A stretch of 41,388 bases of DNA from [Phormidium] sp. LEGE 05292 (GCF_015207735.1 NZ_JADEWG010000052.1:1-41388), one strand, 5' to 3'. Shown: positions 18,229 to 26,646, numbered from the stretch's first letter. A program made the numbers and translations. The notes: generated by a model not told the origin, from the letters alone.

Positions 18229-19438
18229 GACTATTTCCCCTGACCACGTATTATTTATGATTAGTGCAGCTAATACTATAGCTGGCTTTACCCCTGCATC
18301 TGTGATTCTCTGCCCCATACTCAGCGTTGCAGGACAGATGTACGGAGGCTATATAGGAATGCAAGCTGAAGAAGCCAACTCTCGATGGCAACACAGTGTC
18401 GATAATAATTTAATAAGTATTAATAATAACTTGGCGGTTTTAGAATCAACGACAGCCTTGATTGGACTCGGAACTGGAGCAGGTGCAACTATATCAGCCG
18501 TGAACCTCTACCAGACAATAAAACTGAGGCAAGAAGTCAAGGAACTAAAGCTGAGAATTCATGCTGGCTTTATTGATTTGAAAAAAGCTCTAAAAGACCA
18601 GGGTGAAGAAGTAATGAGACAGATTGATAAAGTTGCTGATGACGTTGAATATATACATCATCTAACAATTTTAGCGCGGGCTTACGGTAAATTTATTCAC
18701 GCAGTTAATTGGCTTCGAGATACAGTAAAGTTAACTGATGTAAATGCTATAACTGCTGCTTTTGTTGGTATACAGGGAAAACTGGTTGACGCTCTTGCAG
18801 ATTATACTAATCCTGAAATTTACAAACATAATAGTGTTCCTGGAAGACTGCGTAGAATGGAGTGTGCTTGGGCAATTGAACAAACAATTACAATGGTATT
18901 TCAATTGCAAGGTGCGCCTGATGTAGTAAGTCAGCGTCTTTCTAGTCTCCACTCCAAAATTCGCAAAGAACTTGTCCATTTAATTAACCTTTGCGAATCT
19001 CAAGAAGAGTTAGATTTTATATTTCCAGAAATCGCCCGAATTCATAATCATGATTTAGCAGCTTTAAAACTTTGGCAAGAGCAAGTTGATTTGATGCGAA
19101 GCTTGTCCCCAGAAGATTTAAAAGAATTAGAAAACGCTTGCTCTGAAAAATTACTAACTGGTAACAAACAAAAACAAGAAGTAACAGCTTTAGCAGAACC
19201 TCCCGAACAATTACTCTACAATGAATTACGGGAAAAATCGCATTTCTTATCTCTACGCGATCAACTCCGCTTCGTAATTCAACCAGAATCAAGAAAAGAG
19301 CATGAATCTTACATTAGCCAACAAGCTAACAACTCTAATTATCCCGGTTTAGCTCCTTCAAATTGGCAGGAAATAACAGATTTAACTGTTGCTAATCTCT
19401 ACTGGTACTTCAAAAAACCTAAACCATCTTTTACGTAA
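18227..19438 (+). CDS. Unrecognised membrane-associated helical protein, divergent partner B
   Basis: A 403-aa protein. Two hydrophobic stretches lie near the N-terminus: about 8-45 (FMISAANTIAGFTPASVILC to GGYIG) and about 73-95 (ALIGLGTGAGATISAV), separated by a polar linker. A long helical region follows (KLRQEVKELKLRIHAGFIDL onward to about 310), then a polar C-terminus with WQEITDLTVANLYWYF. A hydrophobic hairpin plus long helices is the layout of alpha-helical pore-forming or membrane-remodelling proteins, but no family is recognised, so this is only a shape argument. AAAGAG is placed well before the ATG. Start codons of this and the divergent gene overlap in CATG. Confidence 0.72.
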   Translation: MTISPDHVLFMISAANTIAGFTPASVILCPILSVAGQMYGGYIGMQAEEANSRWQHSVDNNLISINNNLAVLESTTALIGLGTGAGATISAVNLYQTIKLRQEVKELKLRIHAGFIDLKKALKDQGEEVMRQIDKVADDVEYIHHLTILARAYGKFIHAVNWLRDTVKLTDVNAITAAFVGIQGKLVDALADYTNPEIYKHNSVPGRLRRMECAWAIEQTITMVFQLQGAPDVVSQRLSSLHSKIRKELVHLINLCESQEELDFIFPEIARIHNHDLAALKLWQEQVDLMRSLSPEDLKELENACSEKLLTGNKQKQEVTALAEPPEQLLYNELREKSHFLSLRDQLRFVIQPESRKEHESYISQQANNSNYPGLAPSNWQEITDLTVANLYWYFKKPKPSFT

Positions 19439-19498
19439 AAATTTCCCTATTATATTAGGTTTGGTCGATCGCTCATAATATCTTTATTGAAAAACCCT

Positions 19499-19526
19499 GT
19501 AGAGACGTTATATATAACGTCTCTAC
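19499..19526. repeat. 28-bp perfect palindrome, copy 2
   Basis: Half-site GTAGAGACGTTATA followed by its exact reverse complement. It is the same element as at 9250-9277 with one half-site change (G to A) mirrored in the other half. It lies 60 bases after the stop of the preceding gene. Confidence 0.8.
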
Positions 19527-19657
19527 ATTATGGTTAATCTTGCCGGAAATGATACCACTCATCCTAAATCTACAATTCTTTTTCCAATCGGATAAATCCG
19601 ACTTTAGCTATTAGCCTGTGAATTGATTTCCAGGCGAGTTTTTAACAACTTTCCGTC

Positions 19658-20236
19658 TCACCCCCAAACAACAGCCAAATTCAACACAAAACCAGGCAAA
19701 ACATCTTCCCCAGACAAACTAACAGGAATATCCAAAACTTCCTTCTCTCTAACCCTACGATAAATCTCAACTTGTCGTTCTTTCCGATCGATTAACCACC
19801 CCAATTTTGTACCATTTTCTATATACTCTTGCATCTTATCTCGCAAAGGTTGTAAAGCATCACTCGGAGAACGTAATTCAACTACAAAATCAGGTGCAAA
19901 TGGTAAAAATTTCTCCTGTTCTTCGGTTGTTAAACTGTTCCATTTTTCTAAAGTAATCCAGGCAGCATCAGGCGATCGATCTGCCCCATTAGGCAACTTA
20001 AACCCCGTTGAAGAATCAAACACTTCACCAAGCTTTGTTTCTTGATTCCAAAACCAAAGTTGAGCATTGATTCCTGAATTACCTTTTCCCGTTCCTCCAC
20101 CAGTCGGGGGCATAATAATTAAATCTCCGATCGCACTCCGTTCAAACCTAAAATCTCGATTCGCCTGACAAATTTGATAAAATTGTTCATCAGTTAGCTT
20201 CGCTACTGGCGGAATATTCAAAATTACAGCATTCAT
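19658..20236 (-). CDS. Uma2 family (DUF820) restriction-endonuclease-like protein
   Basis: This 192-aa protein has the family's usual length. The N-terminal LTDEQFYQICQANRDFRFER, the middle DSSTGFKLPNGADRSPDAAW, and the PD-(D/E)XK-like core FAPDFVVELRSPSD followed by LGWLIDRKERQVEIYR are all standard. The fold is that of restriction nucleases. Cyanobacteria carry dozens of copies per genome, and their biological role is not established. It stands alone between two spacers and faces the same way as cmpR. Confidence 0.93.
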   Translation of the reverse strand: MNAVILNIPPVAKLTDEQFYQICQANRDFRFERSAIGDLIIMPPTGGGTGKGNSGINAQLWFWNQETKLGEVFDSSTGFKLPNGADRSPDAAWITLEKWNSLTTEEQEKFLPFAPDFVVELRSPSDALQPLRDKMQEYIENGTKLGWLIDRKERQVEIYRRVREKEVLDIPVSLSGEDVLPGFVLNLAVVWG

Positions 20237-20318
20237 TAGCTAATAATCCTTTAATTGCTAATTGCTAAACTTTATTCATTTTTTTACCTTCTGCCTCGCA
20301 CCTCACCTCCAAAACCCT

Positions 20319-21248
20319 CTAAGGAATCTCCTTTAACGCCGAAGTTTCCTCCAAAATCTGCTTACCTTCATTAACTAAATACTCAAAAAATGTCCGTGCC
20401 AAAACTGACAATTGTTTTCCCGATGGATACACTACATACCAATGTCTTTCTATGGGAAAACCTTGTACATTTAAAATAGTTAATTGGCTAGTTGCGCCTT
20501 CTAAAGCTAAAGTATGACTCGATAAAACCGATATTCCCAAACCACCAGCAATTGCTTGTTTAATCGCCTCATTACTCCCTAGTTCTAACTTAACTTTTAA
20601 ACCCAAACCTTCCTTTTCAAACATTTTTTGTACAGCTTGGCGCGTACCAGATCCAGGTTCTCGCATAATAAAAGGTTCATTTGCGATCGCCGCCAAAGGA
20701 ATATCTTTCTGATTAGCTAAATGATGATTACTTGGTGCCAAAACTACCAAAGGATTTTCCAGAAACGGCTGAACATTCATATCCACATTTTCTGGTGTTT
20801 GGCTCAGAATATACAAATCATCTTGATTTTGGGAAAACCGATCCATGAGAATTTCATGATTAGTCACCTGAAGTGACACATCAATCCCCGGATAACGTTG
20901 ACAAAAAGGCCCTAATAGACGTGGTACCACATATTTTGCTGTTGTCACAACTGCCAATCGTAACAGACCTTGTTTTACACCCTTTAAGTCTGCCACCGTC
21001 ATTTCAAACTGGGCGATGCGATCGAAAATTTCCCGACAAGTTGCCAGTAACTCTCTTCCCGCCTCAGTCAAATACAAACGCTTACCCACCTGTTCAAATA
21101 GCGGTAAACCAACTGATTTAGACAGTTGTTTTACCTGCATGGAAACAGTGGGTTGAGTTAAAAACAACTCTTCAGCGGCGCGAGTAAAACTTCCATGACG
21201 AGCCGCTGCTTCAAATACTTTTAGCTGATGAAGTGTGGTATGCTTCAA
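20319..21248 (-). CDS. cmpR: LysR-type regulator, CmpR-like (often annotated RbcR)
   Basis: A 309-aa LysR regulator. It has an N-terminal winged HTH (TLHQLKVFEAAARHGSFTRA, LTQPTVSMQVKQL) and a C-terminal periplasmic-binding-like effector domain with FIMREPGSGTR and LELGSNEAIKQAIAGGLGIS. The KHTTLHQLKVFEAAARHGSF start matches CmpR rather than NdhR or RbcR as I recall them. CmpR activates low-CO2 genes, with 2-phosphoglycolate or RuBP as co-effector in studied strains. I place the start at TTG 21248, 8 bases after AGGAG; a second in-frame TTG at 21272 has no such site. It lies next to the ccm operon on the same strand with a 265-bp gap. Confidence 0.85.
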   Translation of the reverse strand: MKHTTLHQLKVFEAAARHGSFTRAAEELFLTQPTVSMQVKQLSKSVGLPLFEQVGKRLYLTEAGRELLATCREIFDRIAQFEMTVADLKGVKQGLLRLAVVTTAKYVVPRLLGPFCQRYPGIDVSLQVTNHEILMDRFSQNQDDLYILSQTPENVDMNVQPFLENPLVVLAPSNHHLANQKDIPLAAIANEPFIMREPGSGTRQAVQKMFEKEGLGLKVKLELGSNEAIKQAIAGGLGISVLSSHTLALEGATSQLTILNVQGFPIERHWYVVYPSGKQLSVLARTFFEYLVNEGKQILEETSALKEIP

Positions 21249-21272
21249 CGACCACTCTCCTAAAAAAGGCAA

Positions 21273-21513
21273 ACTATAGATTATAGTCTATCATAATTAT
21301 CAATAACAATGGCTTTTCATTATGAAAACTTCCAGTTATGATGAGTTCACCGGCAAGAGCGTAAGACATCTTCCACAAGGCGTTGCACAACATGGACATG
21401 AAATTTTGCGGGCTGCCTGAACTTATAATCCCAAGTGCTTGGCTAAGACTAAACACTGGTAAGTCTTCCCAAAAGAATCATGCCTTTGAAGTGCAGCGCT
21501 TTTATTTCCTGCC
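21273..21513. other. cmpR upstream region
   Basis: Contains the inverted repeat ATTAT-N8-ATAAT (21280-21297), 32 bases upstream of the cmpR TTG, plus the overlapping ATAGA-N6-TCTAT. These are plausible LysR-type operator halves. The rest holds open frames of only about 60 codons that I do not consider genes. Confidence 0.4.
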
Positions 21514-22260
21514 TCATTCGACTTCTTCCTGGATAGGAATAGGTAATTTAGCTAAATCAGGTAATTGAACCAACTCTTTCTCTGTCTCTCTTATGGCTAC
21601 GGGTAACATTACAGCTTGAGGTTGTTCGATCCAGCAGCTGGCTACAGGCAAAGTTTGTTCCAAATCATCCAGAGGTCGCGGAATTACCATCACAGCGTTT
21701 AAATCTCCGATGCGTTCCGCCTCGTACATTCCAGCTTCCACAGCCATAGCGACGTTAGCTACTGTACCCCGGATAATTGCCGTACAAAGCCCAGCACCTA
21801 TTTTCTCATAAGATGCCAGTTGAACGTCAGCAGCTTTCAACATTGCATCACAAGCACCTACCATTGCTGGAAAACCCCTAGTTTCTAGCAATCCAATCGC
21901 TTGATTGCTTAAACGGCTGTGACCGTTAGATTGCGATAATTGGGACAAGCGATGACCGATCGGCAAAACCACTTCTAAATTAGGTAAAGGTCGAGGAATC
22001 ACTAATTTAGAAATTAACTGACCAAACTTTTCCGCAGTCTCAGCCCCAGCTTCTACAGCCAAACGGACATCAGAAATCCTACCTCGGACGATCGCAGTAC
22101 ATTGACCACCACCAATCTTTTCGTAACCTACCAAAGCTACCCCCGCAGATTTGAGCATCATATCCGCGCAGCCCACAATAGCAGGAAAACTGCCAGTTGA
22201 TACCAGTCCTAAAGCCATATCCCGGAAATCTTCTTGTCCGTTCGCTCCCTGAAATTGCAT
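21514..22260 (-). CDS. ccmO: Carboxysome shell protein CcmO (tandem BMC domains)
   Basis: This 248-aa protein has two fused bacterial microcompartment domains. The first is about residues 15-100 ([40 protein letters not shown]) and the second about 118-205 (AIGLLETRGFPAMVGACDAM, LASYEKIGAGLCTAIIRG). Such tandem proteins form pseudohexamers with a larger pore and are needed to close the beta-carboxysome shell. A 40-residue tail follows. It is the last gene of the ccm operon, 76 bp after ccmN; that gap holds TCGTCAGTCGTTAATCG repeats. Confidence 0.95.
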   Translation of the reverse strand: MQFQGANGQEDFRDMALGLVSTGSFPAIVGCADMMLKSAGVALVGYEKIGGGQCTAIVRGRISDVRLAVEAGAETAEKFGQLISKLVIPRPLPNLEVVLPIGHRLSQLSQSNGHSRLSNQAIGLLETRGFPAMVGACDAMLKAADVQLASYEKIGAGLCTAIIRGTVANVAMAVEAGMYEAERIGDLNAVMVIPRPLDDLEQTLPVASCWIEQPQAVMLPVAIRETEKELVQLPDLAKLPIPIQEEVE

Positions 22261-22336
22261 TTTAACCTCCCTGTAGTTGCTAGTCGTCAGTCGTTAATCG
22301 TCAGAATTTCAAAGACTAACACCTAAAAACTAACAA

Positions 22337-23029
22337 CTATTCAGCTTTCCCGTCTTGATCTGGTGGCTTAAATGATTGATTATGGGGAAAAAGTGTCAAC
22401 AGTAGCCGATTCAGATGAAGTTGTCCGTAAACTTGCACTGAGGCATTCGTTGGGACTTCTACTTCCATCTGAGTTGGTTGAGGTTGAGGCGCAGGTTTAG
22501 GTTGAGGTTCACTAGTAACTTCCAAAACCTGAGACTTATCAGTAGTTTTTTCCGCTTCTAAAGGTTGACTATCTACATTCAAGTCATGATTTTCAGGACT
22601 AGGCGTAACAAAGGGCTCAGGTTGAGTATCACTTTTAACTTCAGAAGTAACTTCGACAGTTGTCACATCCACAGTTGAGCGACTTTTATCTCCTATCAAA
22701 GAGTTGGGAGATATCACTTGATTAGGCTCGATCGAACTATACAAAATAGTTGTACAAGAGCCAACACAAGCATTTGCCCCTATCCTCCCCGCACCTAACA
22801 CCAACACACCCGCACCTAAAACGGCTCCCGTCTCAACTTCCAAACTGCCCTCTTGAGCATGAATAATCGTCCCCATACCGATACAAACACCAGCGGCAAT
22901 CACAATGCGGCTATTTGGTTCTGCTGCCAGTAAAACCCCCGGCCCGATGACTGCACTCTCGTCGATCGTTACATCGCCACTAACGTAAGATTGCGGATTA
23001 CAAAGCGGTTGCAGTGGCGGCGAATACAT
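22337..23029 (-). CDS. ccmN: Carboxysome assembly protein CcmN
   Basis: This 230-aa protein has an N-terminal left-handed beta-helix of hexapeptide repeats (about 15-125: VSGDVTIDESAVIGPGVLLA, IGMGTIIHAQEGSLEVETGA). A Pro/Glu/Gln-rich linker follows, including PQPKPAPQPQPTQ. The C-terminal segment VYGQLHLNRLLLTLFPH (about 200-216) is the amphipathic encapsulation peptide that docks on CcmK shell hexamers. CcmN thus bridges CcmM-Rubisco condensate and shell. It lies between ccmM and ccmO, separated from ccmM by a repeat-filled 257-bp gap. Confidence 0.95.
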   Translation of the reverse strand: MYSPPLQPLCNPQSYVSGDVTIDESAVIGPGVLLAAEPNSRIVIAAGVCIGMGTIIHAQEGSLEVETGAVLGAGVLVLGAGRIGANACVGSCTTILYSSIEPNQVISPNSLIGDKSRSTVDVTTVEVTSEVKSDTQPEPFVTPSPENHDLNVDSQPLEAEKTTDKSQVLEVTSEPQPKPAPQPQPTQMEVEVPTNASVQVYGQLHLNRLLLTLFPHNQSFKPPDQDGKAE

Positions 23030-23103
23030 TAGAAATTTAACCTCTTCAGCTTATACAAGGCAGAGGAACTGGGGGACACAGAAGGAAAGTTTTGAGTTTG
23101 TAG

Positions 23104-23163
23104 GGGCGGGTTTAGTAGACAATACTGTAATCGCAGCAGAAGAATTAACAACAAAACCCGCCC
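23104..23163. repeat. GGGCGGGTTT inverted-repeat element between ccmM and ccmN
   Basis: GGGCGGGTTT (23104-23113) and AAACCCGCCC (23154-23163) form a 10-bp perfect terminal inverted repeat around 40 bases. It has the look of the small MITE-like or REP-like elements scattered between genes in filamentous cyanobacteria. In RNA it would be a strong stem inside the ccm transcript. Confidence 0.7.
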
Positions 23164-23216
23164 AAGAGAGAGTTTTGAGTTAGAGAGAGTTTGAGGAATT
23201 TTAAGTTAATTTATTT

Positions 23217-23268
23217 CCCCTTGTCCCCTTGTCCCCTTGTCCCCTTGTCTCCTTGTCTCCTTGTCCCC
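23217..23268. repeat. CCCCTTGT tandem repeat array
   Basis: Six 8-base units (CCCCTTGT four times, CTCCTTGT twice) plus a partial unit, directly upstream of the ccmM stop-codon side of the ccmM-ccmN spacer. STRR-type low-complexity DNA, not a CRISPR array. Confidence 0.85.
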
Positions 23269-23286
23269 AGTCCCTAGTCCCCAAAA

Positions 23287-24249
23287 TTAAGGCTTTTGGA
23301 TAACTTGTTCCAACACACGCCGCTTCGCCTTGGAATCAATACCAATCAAGCGCACGTATTCGCCTTGATGCTCGCTGAGGCAAGCTTCTATTGCTGCGAT
23401 TACATCCCGTTCGCTACTTGATTGAATGGGAGCGCAACTTTGCCAAGAACTAGTGCGGAAACGCCGCTGATCGGCATATTCCATACCCACACGATGTCCT
23501 TGTGCCAGCACATTTCTCACTTGTTCAACAACATCCCGACTTAAGCTAGAACTTGCCGCACTACTAGCTTTAGCAGTTCCACCACCGTTAGAGTAGTTGC
23601 TGCTAGTAGCTACCGCTTTAGCTGTTTGAGCAGGTGCTTTGCCATTGGGACGTTGAATAATCATTTCCAATACGCGCCGCTTGGCTTTCGGATCGATGCC
23701 GATTAAGCGGACATATTCCCCAGCGTGACTTTCGATACAACCTTGTAATGCTGAGACTACTTCAGCTTCTCTGTTGCTGTCGATCGGAGAACAGCTATGC
23801 CAAGAACTAGTGCGGAAGCGGCGTTCGTCTGCGTGTTCAGTACCAATCCGGTAGCCTTGAGCTAACAAATTACGGACGCGATCGACCACTTCATTACCCA
23901 GCCCAGAACTAGAAGCTGCTGAGTAGCTACTACTAGAAGCTGCTGATTTAAACGAAGTAGACTTAGTTACTTGGGGCGCTTTGCCATTAGGACGTTGAAT
24001 AATTGTTTCTACTACCCGCCGCTTCGCTTTCGGATCGATCCCAATTAAGCGAACATATTCCCCAGCATACTCATCTAAACTTGATTCTAAAGCGGAAATT
24101 ACTTCCGATTCCCGCTTCGCTTGAATTGCCGCACCGCTAGTCCAAGAACTGGTGCGGAAACGCCGTTCATCAGCGTGTTCTGTGCTAATGCGATAGCCTT
24201 GAGCTAGCATTTGGCGCACTTGTTCGTGGATATCTGAACTTAAACGCAT
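23287..24249 (-). CDS. Putative internal-start short form of CcmM (M35-like)
   Basis: The ATG at 24249 (codon 227 of ccmM) is preceded by AGGTG with a 6-base spacer. It lies at the junction between the carbonic-anhydrase domain and the first small-subunit-like domain. Translation from here gives a 320-aa protein made only of the three Rubisco-binding domains. Short CcmM forms made from internal starts are established in Synechococcus PCC 7942 (M35); its presence here is inferred from the ribosome site and domain boundary. Confidence 0.6.
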   Translation of the reverse strand: MRLSSDIHEQVRQMLAQGYRISTEHADERRFRTSSWTSGAAIQAKRESEVISALESSLDEYAGEYVRLIGIDPKAKRRVVETIIQRPNGKAPQVTKSTSFKSAASSSSYSAASSSGLGNEVVDRVRNLLAQGYRIGTEHADERRFRTSSWHSCSPIDSNREAEVVSALQGCIESHAGEYVRLIGIDPKAKRRVLEMIIQRPNGKAPAQTAKAVATSSNYSNGGGTAKASSAASSSLSRDVVEQVRNVLAQGHRVGMEYADQRRFRTSSWQSCAPIQSSSERDVIAAIEACLSEHQGEYVRLIGIDSKAKRRVLEQVIQKP

Positions 24250-24927
24250 ACTTTTCACCTGACCGTTGCCGTTACTAGATCCTTTACTTGCTTGTGAGTC
24301 AGCTTGTTCATCCCGCAGATTGGTCATACAAGCTATATCCGCAGCGCAGCGATATCCCGTCCGCAAAGCTTCGTTGATTCCGACTACGTGATGAGCAAAT
24401 TCCATATCTGATGCCTGCACGTCTGGCAAGCGATCGGCCTGTTGTTGATTGGTAATCACCGATCCAGAAGGGATATACTTCCCAGGCGGAACTTCCACAT
24501 CCTGAATCAAAGCGTGCATCATCACAATGCAGCCATGACCCACCCTCGCGTTAAAAATAGTGGAGCGAAAGCCAATAAAACAATCATCTCCCACATAAGC
24601 AGGGCCGTGAATCAAAGCCATGTGAGCGATCGAACAGTTCTTCCCGATCCACACCGAGTAGCTTTTTTGGTCATCCCCAACCACTCGACCTTGCTCTAAA
24701 CCATGAATTACAACACCATCTTGAATATTGGTACTATCTCCAATGTAAAAAGGAGTACCTTCATCTGCCCGGATCGAAGTGTGAGGCGCAATCAAGACAT
24801 TCGCACCAATGTATACATCCCCAATGATGTTAGAAAAGGAATGTACATAAGCAGTTTCATCTATTTTTGGCTGGGCCAAGCTTCGCGACCAAGGGGTTGG
24901 CGGGGCAGCAATGCTGCGGACTACCAT
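23287..24927 (-). CDS. ccmM: Carboxysome scaffold protein CcmM (gamma-carbonic anhydrase plus 3 Rubisco small-subunit-like domains)
   Basis: A 546-aa protein. Residues 1-205 form a gamma-carbonic anhydrase: zinc ligands H75 (VVIHGLE), H102 and H107 (IAHMALIHG), plus C194 and C200 (RCAADIAC) at the positions of the disulphide shown to be needed for activity in Thermosynechococcus CcmM. Activity is therefore plausible. Three small-subunit-like domains follow (about 228-315, 343-430, 461-546), each with [11 protein letters not shown] or [11 protein letters not shown] and EYVRLIGID, joined by Ser/Ala-rich linkers. They condense Rubisco into the carboxysome core. A good internal start at M227 would give the short form (separate entry). 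Confidence 0.97.
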   Translation of the reverse strand: MVVRSIAAPPTPWSRSLAQPKIDETAYVHSFSNIIGDVYIGANVLIAPHTSIRADEGTPFYIGDSTNIQDGVVIHGLEQGRVVGDDQKSYSVWIGKNCSIAHMALIHGPAYVGDDCFIGFRSTIFNARVGHGCIVMMHALIQDVEVPPGKYIPSGSVITNQQQADRLPDVQASDMEFAHHVVGINEALRTGYRCAADIACMTNLRDEQADSQASKGSSNGNGQVKSMRLSSDIHEQVRQMLAQGYRISTEHADERRFRTSSWTSGAAIQAKRESEVISALESSLDEYAGEYVRLIGIDPKAKRRVVETIIQRPNGKAPQVTKSTSFKSAASSSSYSAASSSGLGNEVVDRVRNLLAQGYRIGTEHADERRFRTSSWHSCSPIDSNREAEVVSALQGCIESHAGEYVRLIGIDPKAKRRVLEMIIQRPNGKAPAQTAKAVATSSNYSNGGGTAKASSAASSSLSRDVVEQVRNVLAQGHRVGMEYADQRRFRTSSWQSCAPIQSSSERDVIAAIEACLSEHQGEYVRLIGIDSKAKRRVLEQVIQKP

Positions 24928-24959
24928 ACGGGAATACCTCTGAACTGAAGAACGAACAC

Positions 24960-25024
24960 CATTTGTTAGTCGTTAGTTGTTAGTTATTTTCTTAACTAAC
25001 CCCTAACCACTAACCAATGACAAA
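24960..25024. repeat. GTTAGT-type repeats in the ccmL-ccmM spacer
   Basis: GTTAGTCGTTAGTTGTTAGTTA followed by its opposite-sense counterpart CTAACCCCTAACCACTAACC. The two halves could pair. It fills most of the 131-bp gap before ccmM. Confidence 0.55.
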
Positions 25025-25058
25025 TTATTGAAAGAGAAATACATGACCAACAACCCTA

Positions 25059-25361
25059 CTAACGGTCTTGGTCTTTTTTGCTGTAAATCTGGCGATTATC
25101 GATATTTATCGTGTCAATAATCGCCACTACCAAAGCATCAAGCGGGCGAGTCTCATTGCCAGAAGCAATACGGGCAGCACTACCTCGGCTTACAAGTACC
25201 CACTCATCCAGCCCAGCCCCCACAATATCTGCTGCTACCTCGTAGCCCGGAAGTAGCTTTCCTTCCTCATCCACAAATTGCAATAAAAGTAACTTTGCTC
25301 CCCGTAGAGAAGGATCTTTTTGGGTACTGACAACTGTGCCACGAACTTTGGCTATTTGCAT
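25059..25361 (-). CDS. ccmL: Carboxysome vertex protein CcmL
   Basis: This 100-aa protein of the EutN/CcmL family forms pentamers that cap the twelve vertices of the shell. It starts MQIAKVRGTVVSTQKDPSLR, with the family LLLLQFVDEEGK and DIVGAGLDEWVLVSRGSAAR segments and the usual length. Its ATG lies 3 bases after the ccmK1 stop, so the two are tightly linked in one mRNA. The C-terminal 15 residues are charged and variable. Confidence 0.97.
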   Translation of the reverse strand: MQIAKVRGTVVSTQKDPSLRGAKLLLLQFVDEEGKLLPGYEVAADIVGAGLDEWVLVSRGSAARIASGNETRPLDALVVAIIDTINIDNRQIYSKKDQDR

Positions 25362-25364
25362 TTT

Positions 25365-25706
25365 CTATGGTCTGTTATATGGGCGAATGCCGCTCACGCT
25401 TTCCCGGAACTGTTCTACTGCTTCGGTGTAACGAATCGGTAATACATATTCTAAGTTTTCATGGGGACGGGCAATGATGTGGGTCGATAAAACTTGACCA
25501 CCATTTACCCGCTTCACAGAATCTACACCCGCAGAAACAGAAGCTTGTACTTCCGAAACATCGCCTCTAACGATAACTGTTACTCGACCACTACCGATCT
25601 TTTCATAACCAACTAGAGTCACACGCGCAGCTTTAACCATTGCGTCTGCTGCTTCTACAACGGCGGGAAAACCGAGGGTTTCAATCATTCCTACTGCAAT
25701 TGCCAT
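25365..25706 (-). CDS. ccmK1: Carboxysome shell hexamer protein CcmK1
   Basis: This 113-aa protein is a single BMC domain: [40 protein letters not shown], and the pore segment around KIGSGR. The tail [11 protein letters not shown] is longer than that of the neighbouring CcmK, as expected for CcmK1. It forms hexamers tiling shell facets. Second gene of the operon; it shares high DNA and protein identity with the gene at 25914, consistent with an old tandem duplication. The 207-bp spacer between the two copies contains a tandem repeat block. Confidence 0.93.
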   Translation of the reverse strand: MAIAVGMIETLGFPAVVEAADAMVKAARVTLVGYEKIGSGRVTVIVRGDVSEVQASVSAGVDSVKRVNGGQVLSTHIIARPHENLEYVLPIRYTEAVEQFRESVSGIRPYNRP

Positions 25707-25867
25707 TGGTTTTATTCCTTAAGTTAAATAATCTTTCTTGCAAACAATCTGAAGTGAAAACTGAAATCTGCTAGTGCAGGTTGGCGGAAATAACTATCGA
25801 GTTAAACAGATTTGGAAATAAAGTACAGATTGGGAAAAAAGTTAAGTAGCATTACATAAGCTTGCTT

Positions 25868-25911
25868 GCCTTCTGCCTTCTGCCTTTTGCCTTCTGCCTT
25901 CTGCCTTCTAA
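25868..25911. repeat. GCCTTCT tandem heptamer repeats
   Basis: About six units of GCCTTCT/GCCTTTT in direct tandem, just downstream of ccmK2 in the operon. This is a typical heptanucleotide STRR. Confidence 0.85.
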
Positions 25912-25913
25912 AA

Positions 25914-26222
25914 CTAAGTTCGGAATTGCTCAACCGCCTCGGTGTAACGAATCGGTAAGACGTATTCCAAGTTTTCGTGAGGACGAGCAATGATGTGAGT
26001 GGAAACTACTTCACCTCCATTCACCCGCTTTGCTGCTTCTATGCCAGCAGAAACGGAGGCTTGCACTTCCGAAACGTCACCACGCACGATTACTGTCACT
26101 CTGGCGCTACCGATTTTTTCATAACCCACTAATGTAACACGGGCAGCTTTAACCATAGCATCCGCTGCTTCCACGACAGCCGGAAAGCCTTTAGTTTCAA
26201 TCATTCCCACAGCAATTGGCAT
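25914..26222 (-). CDS. ccmK2: Carboxysome shell hexamer protein CcmK2
   Basis: This 102-aa single BMC-domain protein ([40 protein letters not shown]) has the CcmK2 length and short C-terminus ([10 protein letters not shown]). It is the major facet protein of beta-carboxysomes and receives the CcmN encapsulation peptide. First gene of the ccmK2-K1-L-M-N-O transcription unit. A good promoter (TTGTCA, 17 bases, TATTCT) lies 122 bases upstream on the same strand. It diverges from ndhF4. Confidence 0.94.
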   Translation of the reverse strand: MPIAVGMIETKGFPAVVEAADAMVKAARVTLVGYEKIGSARVTVIVRGDVSEVQASVSAGIEAAKRVNGGEVVSTHIIARPHENLEYVLPIRYTEAVEQFRT

Positions 26223-26343
26223 TTCTATCTCCTACCGGGTAAGCGTAAGTACTCCTGCTTGGGCAGTACTGAGTAATTTTTTGACGGGAGTTGCTATTTT
26301 TTCACCGCTAAAGCAAATATTTTCTTTAGCTTTTCCAATATTA

Positions 26344-26372
26344 AGAATAGAGAAGTATGGTACCCTTGACAA
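26344..26372 (-). promoter_or_regulatory. Candidate ccmK2 promoter
   Basis: On the minus strand, TTGTCA (26372-26367), a spacer of exactly 17 and TATTCT (26349-26344). The -35 hexamer overlaps TTGACA on the plus strand (26366-26371), which could be the -35 of an ndhF4 promoter; a clear plus-strand -10 is not evident (TAATTA with 16-base spacing is weak). Confidence 0.5.
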
Positions 26373-26590
26373 TATTAATTAAAATGATAATTATTAATCA
26401 GTTATATTAAAAATTCTTAACAGTTGTCTGGGAGAAGAAATCTGCGAAACATCAATTCAGTGCATTTATGCCTTTTCATCAACAGCAGCGAAGACTAGTT
26501 GTGTCAATAATAACTGTATTAGCGGTTTGATTTTATTTAAATAAGTTTTTACAATACGACAGATAGATACTATTTTTACTGCTAAGGTTA

Positions 26591-26646
26591 ATGGCTTTGG
26601 TAGATTTCAGCCTGAGTAAAACTTCTTTCGGGCTGGTGAGAGCCAT
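26591..26646 (+). promoter_or_regulatory. Nested hairpin in the ndhF4 leader
   Basis: ATGGCT pairs with AGCCAT (outer stem), CAGCC pairs with GGCTG (inner stem). The structure ends 45 bases before the ndhF4 ATG. It may be a leader RNA element or an operator. By-eye prediction only. Confidence 0.3.

Noticed and set aside
18229-18318. Extension of divergent partner A to 18318
   Set aside because: It would overlap the partner gene for 90 bases and lacks a ribosome site, whereas 18228 has one.
21274-21456. 60-codon frames in both directions between ccmO and cmpR
   Set aside because: No ribosome site, no recognised motif, and overlapping frames on both strands; not supported as genes.
23217-23268. 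Possible CRISPR-like array
   Set aside because: Units are 8 bases in direct tandem without spacers, and no cas gene is near; it is a short tandem repeat.
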